DNA of 64,000 nt from Podaxis mareebaensis. Lineage: Eukaryota; Basidiomycota; Agaricomycetes; Agaricales; Agaricaceae. Below the pieces are notes generated by a model that saw only the letters and a program-made list of their open reading frames with translations, searched no databases and was not told where the DNA came from. The position numbers were made by a program, and so were the translations under genes. The DNA lies in the NCBI GenBank assembly GCA_018524725.1, contig JAEUWP010000139.1:620001-684000 (forward strand), read 5' to 3'. Shown here in pieces: positions 23,902-36,139 of this stretch. The stretch's first letter is position 1. Each line of letters opens with the position of its first letter.

Positions 23902-25611
23902 GGTTGCTGTGTGGAGGAAAGCAGGCGGAAGTGTCTCAGGCTACACGCTGGTGGGGCAATATATTACGACTGAGCCCCATAACGCACCTAGTGTGTGGCG
24001 TCTTCTAGGCGCAGGTACGTAGAGCGGAGGTCTTAATAACTCATCACTTACGTCGTGCCCCGTTTTTGGAATCATGTCCAACTACTCTATTAATCAAAGC
24101 AGGCGGGTTTCTCTTTCCGGTGAGAATTGATTTGAAGCTGGATCACTCCACACCCAGAATCTCTCCAGTTTTGGTGGAGCAATACGGCATTTGGTGGCTG
24201 ACAGACGTGCTTGCACTGGAGGTGAGTTGTCTGCTAGTGGCTTCGATAATGTCTACCCCTGAGAAAATGCCTGATACACGCCTTCCAGTTAGTGTGAGAC
24301 TCTTATTTTATCCGTCATCTAAAGTTTTGTTAATGAAGTATTGATTGCCCACTAAAACCCCTAGGACACTTAATTCAATTTCTAGGAGACTCCCCTTATT
24401 TTCCAGGAATCCCCTCCACGTCGCAAGGACCAGGTCTTTATTTACAGCTTCTGTATCGAATCTTACATGTACTCGTGGGATACAATCCATTTTGATTATA
24501 CTCCACACCCTGAATCTCGCTGAACACAAGGTAGCGTGTACCTTTTAATGAATCATGCCGTTAGTAGTGGCGAACTACACCCGCTAGAGCACCTGCAGAG
24601 CGCCGTATCCTTTCACGTGCGATGGCACCCCCGCTCAGACATCGGAATAGGCATGGATCGAGCATGCACCTCCTGTGGTTAGGGATTCTACGACCTGATG
24701 ATGACATTTCAATGTCACTGGCTCAGTGGCTGGCTTTCTCGGATCCCGTTTATAGCGGAACATCTAGACGAACGCTTGAGCTTTGAACATCGGCGCACAC
24801 ACTCCAACGGTGCACCATGACCTGTGACCTGTCGCCAGTCCTAGTCACCACTTCCCATGTGGTCGACCCTTCCTTGTTAGTGTGCCGGGTGCATTACATA
24901 AGAGGTAGTTAATTCATAGACCCGTACCCTAAAGTCTACGGAGTTCTGTCGTAGTTTGCCATAGCCATCGGGTTCATAGCATCAAACAAGAGACGAGACA
25001 TTCACGCCGTACCTAGAGGCACCTGTAGTCACTATGCAGCTGGTGCCAGCGCAAGCGGTTAGTTTTATCTCATCTTAAAAACAATTAGGTGAAGGGATTT
25101 ACGTTTTGGGAAAGTCCCAGAAAGTCATCTTTCCCATCAGGTCGTTGAACACCTTTGTACTACTTCCTCACCTTTAATGAAAAAGGCGCCAAGGCGGCAA
25201 CGCCATCATCTGATGTACGTCATGAATAGCCACGAGATCCTGCGGTATCTTGCACTTCCTGCCGGGGATGTGTTTGGATTCATCATTCACCTACCCAAAA
25301 GGCCGACTGCCAAGCGAACAGGCGCTACTTTCTAGGTCTCCTTAGGAATCCAATCTTCCACGAGCTTTGAGCGTTATCTCAGGCTTATTTGATCTCCCGC
25401 TTTGCGAGTCCACATGACGAGTTTCAACCCCCACAGGGCTCAAGATTGATTGCTCACGACCCCGGTTCGCATGCCTGGGAGGAGGAGTCTCCTGTGAAGT
25501 ACCATGTGTAACATCTCGAGAAACCCAATGGCAAACATCTCGAGAACCGCCACCAATTGTGAGCCGCAGCATCCAGATAAAGAACCTATTTCTCAACCAA
25601 GGGACGGGGTT
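23902..25611. other. Gene-poor region between SOD and esterase genes
   Basis: About 1.7 kb with no gene I can support. Open frames are all short and lack recognisable domains. The distal end holds esterase promoter elements (TCTCGAGA repeats and TATA box, listed separately). Confidence 0.55.
25510..25546. repeat. Two direct repeats of AACATCTCGAGAA
   Basis: The 13-mer AACATCTCGAGAA occurs at 25510-25522 and again at 25534-25546, 24 bases apart start to start. Each contains the perfect palindrome TCTCGAGA. They lie about 65-100 bases upstream of the TATA box of the first esterase gene. This arrangement suggests a binding site for a dimeric regulator. No equivalent was seen upstream of the second esterase. 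Confidence 0.5.
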
Positions 25612-25619
25612 TATAAATA
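25612..25619 (+). promoter_or_regulatory. TATA box of GDSL esterase gene 1
   Basis: TATAAATA lies 70 bases upstream of the start codon at 25682, a normal spacing for a short fungal leader. Confidence 0.6.
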
Positions 25620-25681
25620 GGCAGATATAACCTCTCAGTTCATCGAAAACTAGGGACATACGACGGTACTTATCTACTAGA

Positions 25682-27118
25682 ATGACTCTTGGGATTCTCT
25701 TACTACTTCTTGCCTCCACGGCTCTCTCGACTTCCCATCCGATACAAAGCTTTCACTGGGATCACATCAAGTATGTATACGCGTTCGGAGATTCGTATTC
25801 CTTCGTTCCTGGCACTTTTGGCCTGCCTTCTTTCAGGTCGGTGATCTTCCCACCTGTTTCGTGTCCTCGCTCGAGATGTCCCCTAGTTTCATTGGTGATG
25901 CCACGAGGCTTGCTTTTACACCTAAACAATTGCTTTCCAACCGGATTATCCCCAACAAGGTAGGGTTAATGAAGATCCCCTATTGTGATGACTGTTCAGA
26001 AGTCGTTCAGACAAGCTCCGGCGGGTCAAATTGGGTGCGTTCTTGCTAAAGGTGACCTGAAGCATCGTTGAATTCATCTAGTAATAGCTAGAATACCTCA
26101 CTGGTTGCTTTGAAGGCCTTCCTGCCTTGTGCCCGAAACAGCTGTGGGATTTTGCCCATGGAGGCTCAGATATTGATGGTACATTGTAAGCGCAAGGGGT
26201 CATAATGGGGTAGCCACCCTGATAGTTTGTTACATAAAACAGGCTACCGCCTCGTCGAAATACTACTGTTCAAATGGCGGATCAAGTTCGACAATGGTTG
26301 AACTATGCCGCCGACGTCCTTCCTCGACCTCCGGGAAGAACACTGACAACTTGGTGGATGGGTATCAACGACTGTAGCCATACATGCAACAACGCGACTG
26401 CAAGCCCATTCCTATCTTTCTGGTGGTCACAACGGAATCTAATGTCTTTTCGCAGATAACCGACATTGATGCGTTTTTGGACGCTGATTTAGAAGCTTAT
26501 TTTAGCATCGTGGTGCGCTCTTGAACCTAATCTCATTTCCGTCCGGATCATAAACACTGACATCCAGGAAACTGCTGCTCGAAATGGGTTGCGCACTCAC
26601 TTGTTTCTTAACGTGCCGCCGGTGGACAGGTCTGTCTTTGCGGAAACTATCCTAACGGGTCCTGAAGGGTTACGAGAGATGATCGGGAAGTTCAACGAGA
26701 AGCTAGCAGCCCGCGTTGCGAAATACGCAGGAGACAATCCAGGCAAAAACCCGGATATCTTACTGAGTCCGTGATAACGTACTAACGAGTGCCACAGAAC
26801 AGCTGATCTTGACCTTTGATGCTTCCTCTGTTTTTATGAACATACTCGAGAACCCTCATGACTTTGGGTTCAACGACACTACCACGTATGTGTACTTGCT
26901 TAGATTGCCTTCCAGAACCACCAGTTGAAAATTGTTGGTAGTTTTTGTACAACCTGCCCGGACCAAGAGGCCATGTTCTGGCACAGTATGTGTGCATTCG
27001 TACAACTGAAAAGTTAGAATGACACACTTTCCTAGATGACGAGCACCCGACTGAGCATGTCCATCGAATTCTAGCAGAAGAAATAGAAAAGTATTTGCGA
27101 AGCCTGGCCCATAGCTAG
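25682..27118 (+). CDS. Secreted GDSL/SGNH-family esterase (CE16-like), tandem copy 1
   Basis: Ten exons join in frame: 25682-25836, 25887-25959, 26011-26034, 26088-26185, 26243-26399, 26456-26512, 26568-26742, 26798-26885, 26942-26985 and 27036-27118 (954 nt, 317 aa). A signal peptide (MTLGILLLLLASTALSTS) is followed by SGNH blocks: the nucleophile serine in YAFGDSYSF, the oxyanion Gly in FAHGGSDID, Asn in WWMGINDCS, and the Asp-His pair in NDEHPTEHVH. Fungal proteins with this arrangement are CE16 acetyl esterases that remove acetyl groups from hemicellulose-derived sugars; substrate here is inferred. Introns 26400-26455 and 26743-26797 begin with GC instead of GT. At both places the tandem paralogue has a GT donor and the same exon length or phase, which supports the model. 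The downstream copy starts 260 bases after the stop. Confidence 0.92.
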
Positions 27119-27328
27119 TCCAGCCCTCACCCCATTTCCCTGTAGCGTTCGCCGTGTTTAATCGGTATTTTGTATCAAATAAATTTCTAAATCTGTCGCT
27201 ACTAGACGTGACTATTGCACCGGCTCATCGATGCATCATCTGACTACCACACTTAATGGCAGAAGCAGCAAAACATATATATATGCGCCCGGGCCGCTCA
27301 TGCAGTCTCCCGACGAGGGTCACTTCCA

Positions 27329-27336
27329 TATATAAA
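27329..27336 (+). promoter_or_regulatory. TATA box of GDSL esterase gene 2
   Basis: TATATAAA ends only six bases before an in-frame ATG at 27342, too close for that ATG to be transcribed. It therefore supports the ATG at 27378 as the start. Confidence 0.6.
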
Positions 27337-27377
27337 TCCGAATGTGGTTCTGCAACTTATCTCATTTCTCCCAAATC

Positions 27378-28798
27378 ATGATCTCACCCTTACTCGCTCT
27401 CCAGTGGCTCGCGTTGGAGACACTAGCGATCACTCACGTTTATAGTTCTCGATCATTCTCATGGGACCGCACCAAGTATGTATACGCCTTTGGTGATTCA
27501 TACTCGTTTGTGCAAGGCACTCGGGGTTTTGCAAACTTCAGGTGAGTATCTTTGTATTTCTCAGGGCTGCATTTAATAAGGCCGCCCGCAGTTTTATAGG
27601 CGATAAATTGAACCTCGCCTTTACACCGAGGGAACTTCTCACCAATGAGATAATACCAAGAAATGTGAATTCTGCCGGGTTAGAAATTTATGAAGACTAA
27701 ACACACAACCACAGACAAGCTCGGAAGGTTCCAACTGGGTAAGGACTTTGTCCAGACCATCGGGGCGTTTAAGTGATAATGCGCGATTCAAGCTCGAGTT
27801 CCTTACTGAGTGTTTCGAAGGAAGCCCACTCAACTGTCGGAAGCAATTGTGGGACTTTGCGTTCGCAGGCGCAGATATCGACGGGGATCTGTGAGCTGGG
27901 TCCTACATGCGTTTTTCCTGCAGCAAATTGACCGGCGTACGCTCCAGCCTCCCGTTACACCACAACTTCACCGTCCCTTTGGTAGATCAAGTTTCCCAGT
28001 GGATTAACTATGCCTCAAGGGTAGTACCCCACCCTCGGGACGAGACGCTGACTGTCTGGTGGATAGGAATAAATGATACGGGGGACACAAATCATAATTC
28101 AACCGTCTGTGTACTCGTGTTCCTCGGTGTTGCTGAGCTGAATCTATTCCATAGATCACCGACTTCGCGGCATTCTGGGAAACGGAAATGCAATCTTATT
28201 TCAGAGCTGTTGTGGGTCCTCCATTTGTGCACATGCAGTAAGCTCTTAAGACCGAACACCAATGGCAACGTAGAGCACCGCATCTAAACATGGTCTGGAG
28301 ACGCACCTCTTCCTCAACGTCCCACCAGAAGAAAGGTCACCCGGGTCCCTTAGGAACCCAGGAATGCTCAAAGACCATATAGCCCTCTTCAATGCCATTC
28401 TCGCCGCCCATATCAGTCAGTTCGCAGAGACTCACCCAGGTATTTAGCCCCTATTTCGAAACACAGCAATGACGTCACGCAATGCCCAGACAATATCGTG
28501 ATGACCTTTGATGCTCATACATGGTTCAATCGTGTACTCGATAACCCTGGAGCTTTTGGATTTACGGATGTTACAGGGTACAGAGATGGTCTACACCTCG
28601 ATCCTTGATCAAAGCTGACCGCTTCCAGGTTCTGCACCTGTGCTGATCCTACTGGCTATTTCTGGTATGGTTAGTTCATCCCGATTGTTGATCCTTGTAT
28701 ACTGTAATAATGATCTCCCAATAGATAGCGGTCATCCGACGGAACGTGTTCACCAGCTTTTAGCAGAGGCAGTGAAGGATCAACTGCTTAGCATCTGA
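27378..28798 (+). CDS. Secreted GDSL/SGNH-family esterase (CE16-like), tandem copy 2
   Basis: Paralogue of the gene immediately upstream with the same intron positions. The first exons are 27378-27541, 27592-27664, 27715-27738, 27793-27890, 27948-28104 and 28155-28211; exons 2 to 6 have exactly the same lengths as in copy 1. It encodes a signal peptide (MISPLLALQWLALETLA), YAFGDSYSF (nucleophile Ser), FAFAGADID, WWIGINDTG and DSGHPTERVH (Asp-His). The start at 27378 is chosen over 27342 because a TATA box lies just before the latter and because the signal peptide then matches copy 1 in length. Donors at the two sites where copy 1 has GC are GT here (28105 and the one before DNIVMTFDA). Probably a hemicellulose acetyl esterase; exact substrate unknown. 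Confidence 0.9.
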
Positions 28799-29170
28799 CA
28801 GAGTCGTACACCCTAACCATGATACACGCTACATCTAGTACCAATGTCTCCTTTTCACTATACGCGGGTCGAGCAAGCGATAGAGACCAAATGTGCATAG
28901 GAGAATAGGTAGTAGGTGTCTGAAGCACCATAATTAAGGAAAGAAGCCATCTGAATCTACTTAGGCATCTCCTCCCCAGCGATCGAGGGAAAAGAAGGTT
29001 GGTTTTAACACTATCGTGTGGACGTGCATAAACGTAACGCTCCAAAAAGCCAAAAGAAAAAAGGGAAGGGCGAAAGCATAAGTTGAGAACAGGAGACAAT
29101 AGGGAGGGTCGATAAACTATGTACTACAGGTCCTAATAAAAAAAAAGAAAAAGGAGAGGAAGTCGTATTA
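28799..29170. other. Convergent intergenic region (esterase 2 / VAP)
   Basis: 372 bases between two converging genes. It contains an A-rich tract near 29138-29158 but no coding signal; probably 3' untranslated regions of both genes. Confidence 0.5.
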
Positions 29171-30612
29171 TCAGAAGAAAAGATATGTGGTGATAAATAC
29201 TCCCAGCGCTATGATGACAACCACCTGAAGGGGAACACCGTCCTGATGGTAGTAGGGTGGCTCATCGATGACAGTTTGCACGTCGGTTTCTGCAGTACTC
29301 GCAGCATCGGAAGTTCTCCGACCCCGCCTGCTGCGAACCTCAGATGTAGCTGCGACCGACATCGTAGCAATATTGGCACGCAGCCTCTCAATTTCTGCCT
29401 GCGCCTCCTTGTATTTTGCGAGAAGCTCGGTGTTGAGAGGGTTCTCGACATACACAGTCTCGATTGTCGAGGGGGGAGGTGGAGTGTGCGTCGGTGGAGT
29501 ATGAGTTGGTGGACGAACAGGAAGGGGTTCGGACTCCTCATGTTCATCAAGCACATGAGTGGGCTGATGCGTCTGAGGAGACGGTGGTGGATGAACAGAG
29601 GCGTCAAGGATGGGAACTTCCCGAAATTGGGGCTGTGGCTGCGGTGGGACAGGCGGGATGTCGTGGTTCTCTTCGTCGTGATACTCGTGAGAAGGCTCGC
29701 GCGACATATGATCATCCATCACAGGAGGGGGTGCAGGAGCCTGGGGTTGAGGTTGAGGCTCGGCCTCGTGGTGAGAAGGAATAGGAACGGGAGGGACTGG
29801 TGATACAAAGTCGGGGAACCCAGGGTGGGTGTGGCCGTTAGCGTTGTGGGTCTTGGTAGTATCATATGCCTGGTGCTGTAATGCGTGTCAGCCTCAACAA
29901 CCGGAGAAACGGTGCTTTTGACATACGAAGTCGGAGGCGCCCAGAGCCTCATTCCGGTTCGGAACAGCTGGAATGTTCTCGTCTTCCTCCTCCAGTGGTC
30001 CCTCCTCAGCGGGAAGATACAGCACTCGCAGCTTCTGTTGGTGGACAACGCCTTCATCGTTCATGTCGGGACTCAACCACTAAAAAGGAAATTTAAAATT
30101 CAGGGAAAAGGGGCAAGCGGGTAGAGATCCTCTTACAAGGTCATGCAACGCCATTGTCTCCTTCTCGGGTGTGATGAGAGTGCTTTGTACGAGGAACTTG
30201 TCCTTGCATTTCGAGTTCAGAGGAGGCTCCTCCTTGAGGGGTTGAAGCATAACTATCAAGGGGTGGTAAACACATTTGGAGTTGCAATGGCGCAGCCACA
30301 GGGGAACACATACCAGAGACATCGACGCTCTCGCCAGGCTCGACACGCCCCGAATTTGGCCGTACACAGTACAGCTACAAGGCGTAGAGTCAGTGCACAT
30401 GCATAAAGCATTTGGTGCGGAGAGTGTCACCTTTGGGGCAGTAGTCTTGACTTTGAAGGCGACAGGCTGCGAATTTTGGTTTGTAATCGTCAAGGAGCGT
30501 TTGACGACTTGTGTGAGGGGTCCTGTGACGGAAGTGAGAGACGACGGAGGCGTAGGTTGGAGAACATACGTCTGAAGCCAAGGTTGCGATTTGGGTTGAG
30601 GACGACGGACAT
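29171..30612 (-). CDS. SCS2: VAP-family ER membrane protein (Scs2-like, MSP domain)
   Basis: The start is ATG 30612-30610 (MSVVLNPNRNLGFRR). Exons then read through the MSP immunoglobulin-like domain: SLTITNQNSQPVAFKVKTTA, PKLYCVRPNSGRVEPGESV, and VMLQPLKEEPP followed by DKFLVQSTLI. The Lys/Thr-rich face that binds FFAT motifs is present (VKTTAPKLYCVRPN). A long Pro/His-rich linker, a coiled coil (LLAKYKEAQAEIERLRANI) and a C-terminal membrane anchor (VVVIIALGVFITTYLFF) complete the standard VAP architecture of a tail-anchored ER protein. Such proteins tether ER to plasma membrane and other organelles and recruit lipid-transfer proteins. The Pro-rich linker is longer than in yeast Scs2. Confidence 0.93.
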
Positions 30613-31034
30613 TTTGTTGAGGGAACGATGTGGAGTGTTGGAGAGATTGGTTTGTCGAGTGTAGGGTGTGCTGGCCACGTGGTCTGTCCTATTGAGCTCC
30701 CCGAACTGTGCTACCGGCCCACCGTGGGAACTGAATGCAACCGTCTTCCCCTGCTCGCCTGGAGTTTTCACGGGCATCGTCGCACAAGTTATCGTAGAGC
30801 TTTCACTTCCGTGCTCTCTCAGGGCCTCTATATGTATCTCAGAAGAACTTATATTGCCTCGTGGGATATGCGTGCACTATCTATTACTATAAGTCATTAA
30901 AGGAGTGTATGAAACCAATGTACGGCCCGTGTGGTAAAAGAATGCAACAAGAATCGTGAGTAAACGTCAATAAATATGACAAAGAAAAACAGATATAACA
31001 TATATTTAGCGTGGTATCATCGATATGCAGAACT
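30613..31034. other. Intergenic region between VAP and ABC transporter genes
   Basis: 422 bases: promoter of the VAP gene and 3' region of the ABC gene. AT-rich near 30890-31020. No coding signal. Confidence 0.5.
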
Positions 31035-34000
31035 TCACTGGTTTTTGCTGAGTGCTTGCAGTTGCACATATTCGTAGTAGTCGCCACGTTTCGCCAGCAG
31101 TTGGTCGTGTGTTCCGGACTCACTAACACGCCCCTCTTTGATGAAGTAGCTGATAGGAGGACATTGAGTTGAATACGCTCGTCATTAAACAGGAACAGGA
31201 AACATACATTCGGTCAGCGTTTTGAATGGTTGACAACCTATGAGCAATTGCGATCGTCGTTCTGCCCTTAGCGGCCTGATCTAATGCCGCTTGCACGACC
31301 TTTTCCGAATTTGAATCTAGAGCCGAGGTAGCCTAGACGACGGGTATCAGCACACATGCGATCTGTGAAACCGCTAATGAAACCTCACCTCATCAAGGAG
31401 CAAGACCTTCGGATTACGGAGGAGTGCACGCGCGATGGCGATACGTTCTGTGGAACAGCAGTGGGTCAACTCAACGCGTCCTTCATACATGTCACAACCT
31501 CACTTACGTTTCTGTCCACCGGAAAGCTGAGACCCTTTGCCTCCGACTTCAGTATCAAAGCCACTAAGATTGCACTGGGTCAGACGGGCCATCAAGAGTG
31601 AGCGTTTCGCAAACTTACTCAGGCAGGGATTTAATGAAATCTAAGATGTTGGCGTCTCGGCAAGCTGCCTCGATTTCTTCTTGTGTAACTTCCTCGGCAG
31701 GCTTGACGGCGCCCAAGAGAATATTGAAACGGATTGTTCCAGCATAGAGAGTAGGCTCCTGAGACACCAGAGCGATCTGTTTACGGTAGGACTGGATGTT
31801 CAATTCCGAGATCTTTTCACCATCAAGCTGCCAAGATTGTGGTCAATTTTTGAGCCTGCTCAGATAAGGAAATCATGACGTACAAGAATCTCTCCAGCAA
31901 GCGGGTCATAGAACCTCTCGATCAGTTGGATGCTATCAGTACCATTTAGCGGATCGATCGAGGGCTAAGATGTGATGAGTGCGACTTACACAGTACTCTT
32001 TCCAGATCCACTAGCACCAACCAAAGCAATATAGGTCCCGGGCTCAACTTCCAGAGATAGGTCGCGCAGAACGCGGACCCCGGGCCGTGTAGGATACCGG
32101 AAGTGAATATTCTCGAATTTCACATGGCCCTTGACCTTGGAATCGTCAAGAACTTTGCCTTCAGGTGACTCCGCATCAATCTCGGGCATGGAATCGAGCA
32201 ATTTGATAATGTCGGTGGCTGCGCCTTTCGCAGAAGAGATATCTGGAACGAAGGAGAATACATTGCCTGCTTGGATAGCGCCGAACGTTGTGCTCTAATC
32301 TTTTGTCAGTCCACAGCGATGTTTTGTGAATTCTAAAGCACATACCATGAGGCCGACGAAGAATTGGAAGGTGCTGTACTCTCGATCAGCAACCAATCTT
32401 GAGCCGAACCAGAAGATCAGGGCGATGACGAAGAACACGAGAGACTGAGAGAAGGCATAGAGCAAGTTACTCCAGATCGCGTTGCGGGTGGAGCGCCTCA
32501 GCGGAGTCTCTAGACTCTCGCTGTACAATCTTGAGCAATCCTCCTCACGGGTGAGTGAAGCCACAGTGCGGATTGCACCAGCAGCTTCACAAGCCAATTG
32601 AGCCGATTCTTCGTGAGCTTTCTTGTTGGCTTGATCTTTGAGAACGACGACGCGCTGGGGGAAATAGTCAGGAAAGGGAAGCCTTTCATAATAATAGTCT
32701 ACTCACCAAACGAATGTAACCAGTAGAGACGAGCAACGGAGTACAAGCTATTCCGACGAGAGCCAGCTTCCAGACGAAAGCGAGGCCAAGGACAGAGCCC
32801 GCGATAATAGTGGCGATGGACTGGACAATACTAGAGGTATGACGTCAGTGTCGATTATTGGATGGAAAAATTAGCTAACGCACGCTCCGAGGGTAACGCC
32901 AGCAAGGCCGTTAACTTTCTGAGGGTTGTCACTCAAGCTAGAGGTCAATGCACCGGTCTGCAAAAAGAAAGAATAGATTTAGCGAGCGATCGCGGGCAAG
33001 TATAGTGTACGTACGCTGTTCTCATCCTTATCAAAGAATTCGATATCTTGGCGAAGGATGGCACGGAAGGAAAGTTTTCTCAATTTGGCGGTCAAGGTGG
33101 CAGCAGTAGATGCGAAGAGGTAATTCTGGAAGCTGATCGAGAAGGTGGAAACGATGGCAATGATAAAGAACCTGTTTCAAAGGAAACCTGTGAGGTTGTG
33201 GGCGATAGAAGAACTCGCGAAAGAACCCACCAGAGTGCATTGCGATCGCCCTGATGACGACGTACGGCGGGATCAAGTTGAGAGAAGCCCTCAATACCCT
33301 TTGCAAAGACAACACCAAATGCAGGATAGACCATTCCAGTCACTGCGGACGAATCAGATGCTTTTCAGCGGCCATAGCGCCAAACTCACCGGAAGCAGCA
33401 ATAGCACCACACAGATACCGGGACCAGTGATCCTTCATCAAGGCACCCATACGCGCGAACAAGTAGAACAAGCTGTAACTGGCTTTCACCTCATTTTGCT
33501 GAGCAGCAACACGTTTCTGTTCAAGAATCTCGCTGGCTAATGACCGGTTGGTGTTCCTGCGACCGAGAGGAACCTCTTCGCGAATAGCCTTCTCGAGATC
33601 TTCAGCCTCGTTGCCCGTACTGTCGTCGTCCTTCTCGCCAGCTGGTTGATTAGCCTCACGGAGCTTTTGAGCTTGGACCAAAGCTGCGTAGGCACCATTG
33701 GCCTGGAGCAATTCGTCATGTGTGCCGCTCTCAAGAACAAGACCGTCTCCCATAACATAGATGACATCCGCGTCTTTGATAGTGGAGAGACGATGGGCGA
33801 TGGTGATAGTAGTGCGACCTAAGAGCTCCATGAATATGATGGACTCGAACGCTGCCTGAGAATAGCGTACCTGCAGCAGCCTTGTCTAGGGCATCCTGGA
33901 CAATACCTTCCGATTGAGTATCCAAAGCGCTAGTGGCTTCATCAAGAAGAAGGATCTTAGGATCAGAAACGATTGCGCGGGCAATCGCAACGCGCTGCTT

Positions 34001-36139
34001 CTGTCCACCTGAAAGCAGGAAACCACGTTCGCCGACCATCGTATCATAGCCATCAGGCAACTTGCTGATGAAACTGTCCGCGTTAGCCTTGATGCAGGCT
34101 TCCTTGATAAGGGCGAATTTTTTCTCCTCGGGTGCATTTTCGTATTCTGTACCGATGAGACCGTGCGCAACGTTGCCCTTAATAGTGGTGGCGAAAAGAG
34201 TGGGCTCCTGAGATACTAGACCAATCTGCGATCGCAGCCACTTCAGGTTGAGTTCCCTCAGATCAACACCATCTAGTTTGACAACACCAGACGTAGGATC
34301 ATAGAAACGTTCGACGAGGGAGATGATTGTAGATTTGCCCGAACCCGAAGCGCCGACGAGTGCCGCGGTTTTGCCAGCCTTGAACGTGAGACTAAGTCCT
34401 TTGACGATAGGAACATTTGGGCGAGAGGGATATGTGAATTTAACATCTTCGAGGGAGATCTCTCCCTGAACGGTTTCAGGTTTGAGTCCACCGGGGTTGG
34501 CGGAATCGATATCAGGAACGCGATCTATTGTAGCATAAAGCTTCGCTGCAGCTCCACGACCATGAGTGATAGCTGATTACGGGAGAAGAATCAGATGCGT
34601 CTTGTACCTTGATCGGCGTCAGAAACGTACCTTGCATTTCAGGCGCCAGGAGCGCAAGTGAGAAAGAACCGATGAGGATCGACATGAAAACATTGATGAC
34701 AGAACCAGCATTAGCTGCGGCCAGAGATTAGCAATTCAGGAACAAGTTATGCGATAATAATGCAACATCACTTACCATGACCATGATTAATGAGGGTCGT
34801 TCCAAATGAGAAGGCTGAAAGGGACATCAATCACTGACAATCAAGTCGAGACGATCAGGACGTACCTAGACCATAAGCGGAATAAATGACGAAAAAGAAG
34901 ACACCCAACCCTCCACCGTGCCAAATTGCAGCTTTCATATCGACATTGAGGGACTTGTCGATGAAGGCATCATAAAGACCAGCAAGAATCGCTTGAGTAC
35001 CGAACGCCTGAGCAGTGCGAACTGTGGAGATAACTTCTTCCGCCATATTACCACCCTCGGCAACGTGCTTTAGGGAGAGCCTGACATACAAGGTGAGACG
35101 CTCGACCGGAAAACTAGGTTTAGTGACATACTGCATATAATTAGAAATGAATTTGTTCATGATGCCACCGGTTATTGCGATACAAGGCAGAATGGACGAC
35201 ATGGCCAAAGCGAGACGCCAGGATCGCACATAGGCAAGAATGAAACCACACACGAAAGCAGCCAGGAAGCTCACGACCAATGCAACTTTCTCTGATGTTC
35301 CCTGTTGCACAAGGTCTGGCAAAAGGAAATATGAGTCATCCCACAACGACAAGAAACTAGGAAACATACGGGTGTCTGTCTGAATGCGTGTTGCAACTTC
35401 TCCAGCTCCAACTTTGTCGAAGTACTGAATATCCTGTCGCAGTACCGCTTGTAGATAGCGTTCGCGAACCCTTTTCGCATTGATTTCGCCAGTGTAAACC
35501 CACACGAACATATAGATATAGGTGCAACAGAACATGCCAATACCTGATGGACGATGTAGTAAGCTGACTGGGCCTCGGAAATGACGGCTCGAGGACGTAC
35601 CAATATAAACAAGGTAACTAGCATTTTTTGCAGCAGACGAACGAAAAGCGTCAGCAGCCGCAGGGATCTGGTCCTGTTTGGCTGGGTCGCCCAAGACCGT
35701 TGTGAACACGACGAAGTCCTGCGTGAGGTTACCGAAGAGCAAAGTCATTAACGGCTATAAAAATTGGTTGAGTGTCAAGAATACTGGATCCTGGGCTTGT
35801 CCACGCACCTGGGCCGCTCCAGCAGCGGCGGCGGCGATGAGGCTCAGAAGATTAATCGTAGTTTCGAACTTGGTGGCGAATCTGGAAAAGGTTAATTAGC
35901 GCAAGGGACTATGCATTGGCCTGAAGGGGGACACACCGGAACATCTGGAAGAAGCCAACAGGAGGGACATCCTCGACCTTGACCTCCGGAGTTTGGTCGT
36001 CATGCTTTTCAGGATCTGGGTGCTTTTCAGGATCTGGGGAAGCCTTGCCAGACTGCTTGCGAGCAAAGAAGCCTCGTTTGGGCTTTGGCTCGACGACGGT
36101 GGCCTTTTCGTCTGCACTACTGGGACGGGAGTCAGACAT
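31035..36139 (-). CDS. Full-length ABC transporter, subfamily B (MDR/P-glycoprotein type)
   Basis: Multi-exon gene from ATG 36139-36137 ([16 protein letters not shown]) to the TGA at 31037-31035. Its order is TMD-NBD-TMD-NBD. The N-terminal cytosolic stretch is rich in charge and holds a short DPEKH repeat. Each half has a six-helix membrane domain and a complete ATPase: Walker [10 protein letters not shown] twice (near 34340 and 32010), signatures [14 protein letters not shown] and, across an intron, [14 protein letters not shown], Walker [13 protein letters not shown] and [12 protein letters not shown], and H-loops in AHRLSTI. A linker with acidic clusters ([18 protein letters not shown]) joins the halves. 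Such proteins export hydrophobic drugs, lipids or, for Ste6, prenylated pheromone peptides. Sequence alone does not choose between these; MDR-like efflux is the likelier. An alternative in-frame ATG exists at 36184. Confidence 0.95.

Noticed and set aside
27342..27377. Start of esterase 2 at the upstream ATG 27342
   Set aside because: A TATA box ends six bases before it, and the resulting N-terminus is less like copy 1.
29246..29803. 186-codon plus-strand open frame across the VAP gene
   Set aside because: Antisense to the Pro-rich linker and coiled coil of the VAP protein; Arg/Gly/Trp-rich composition is a shadow of the real frame.
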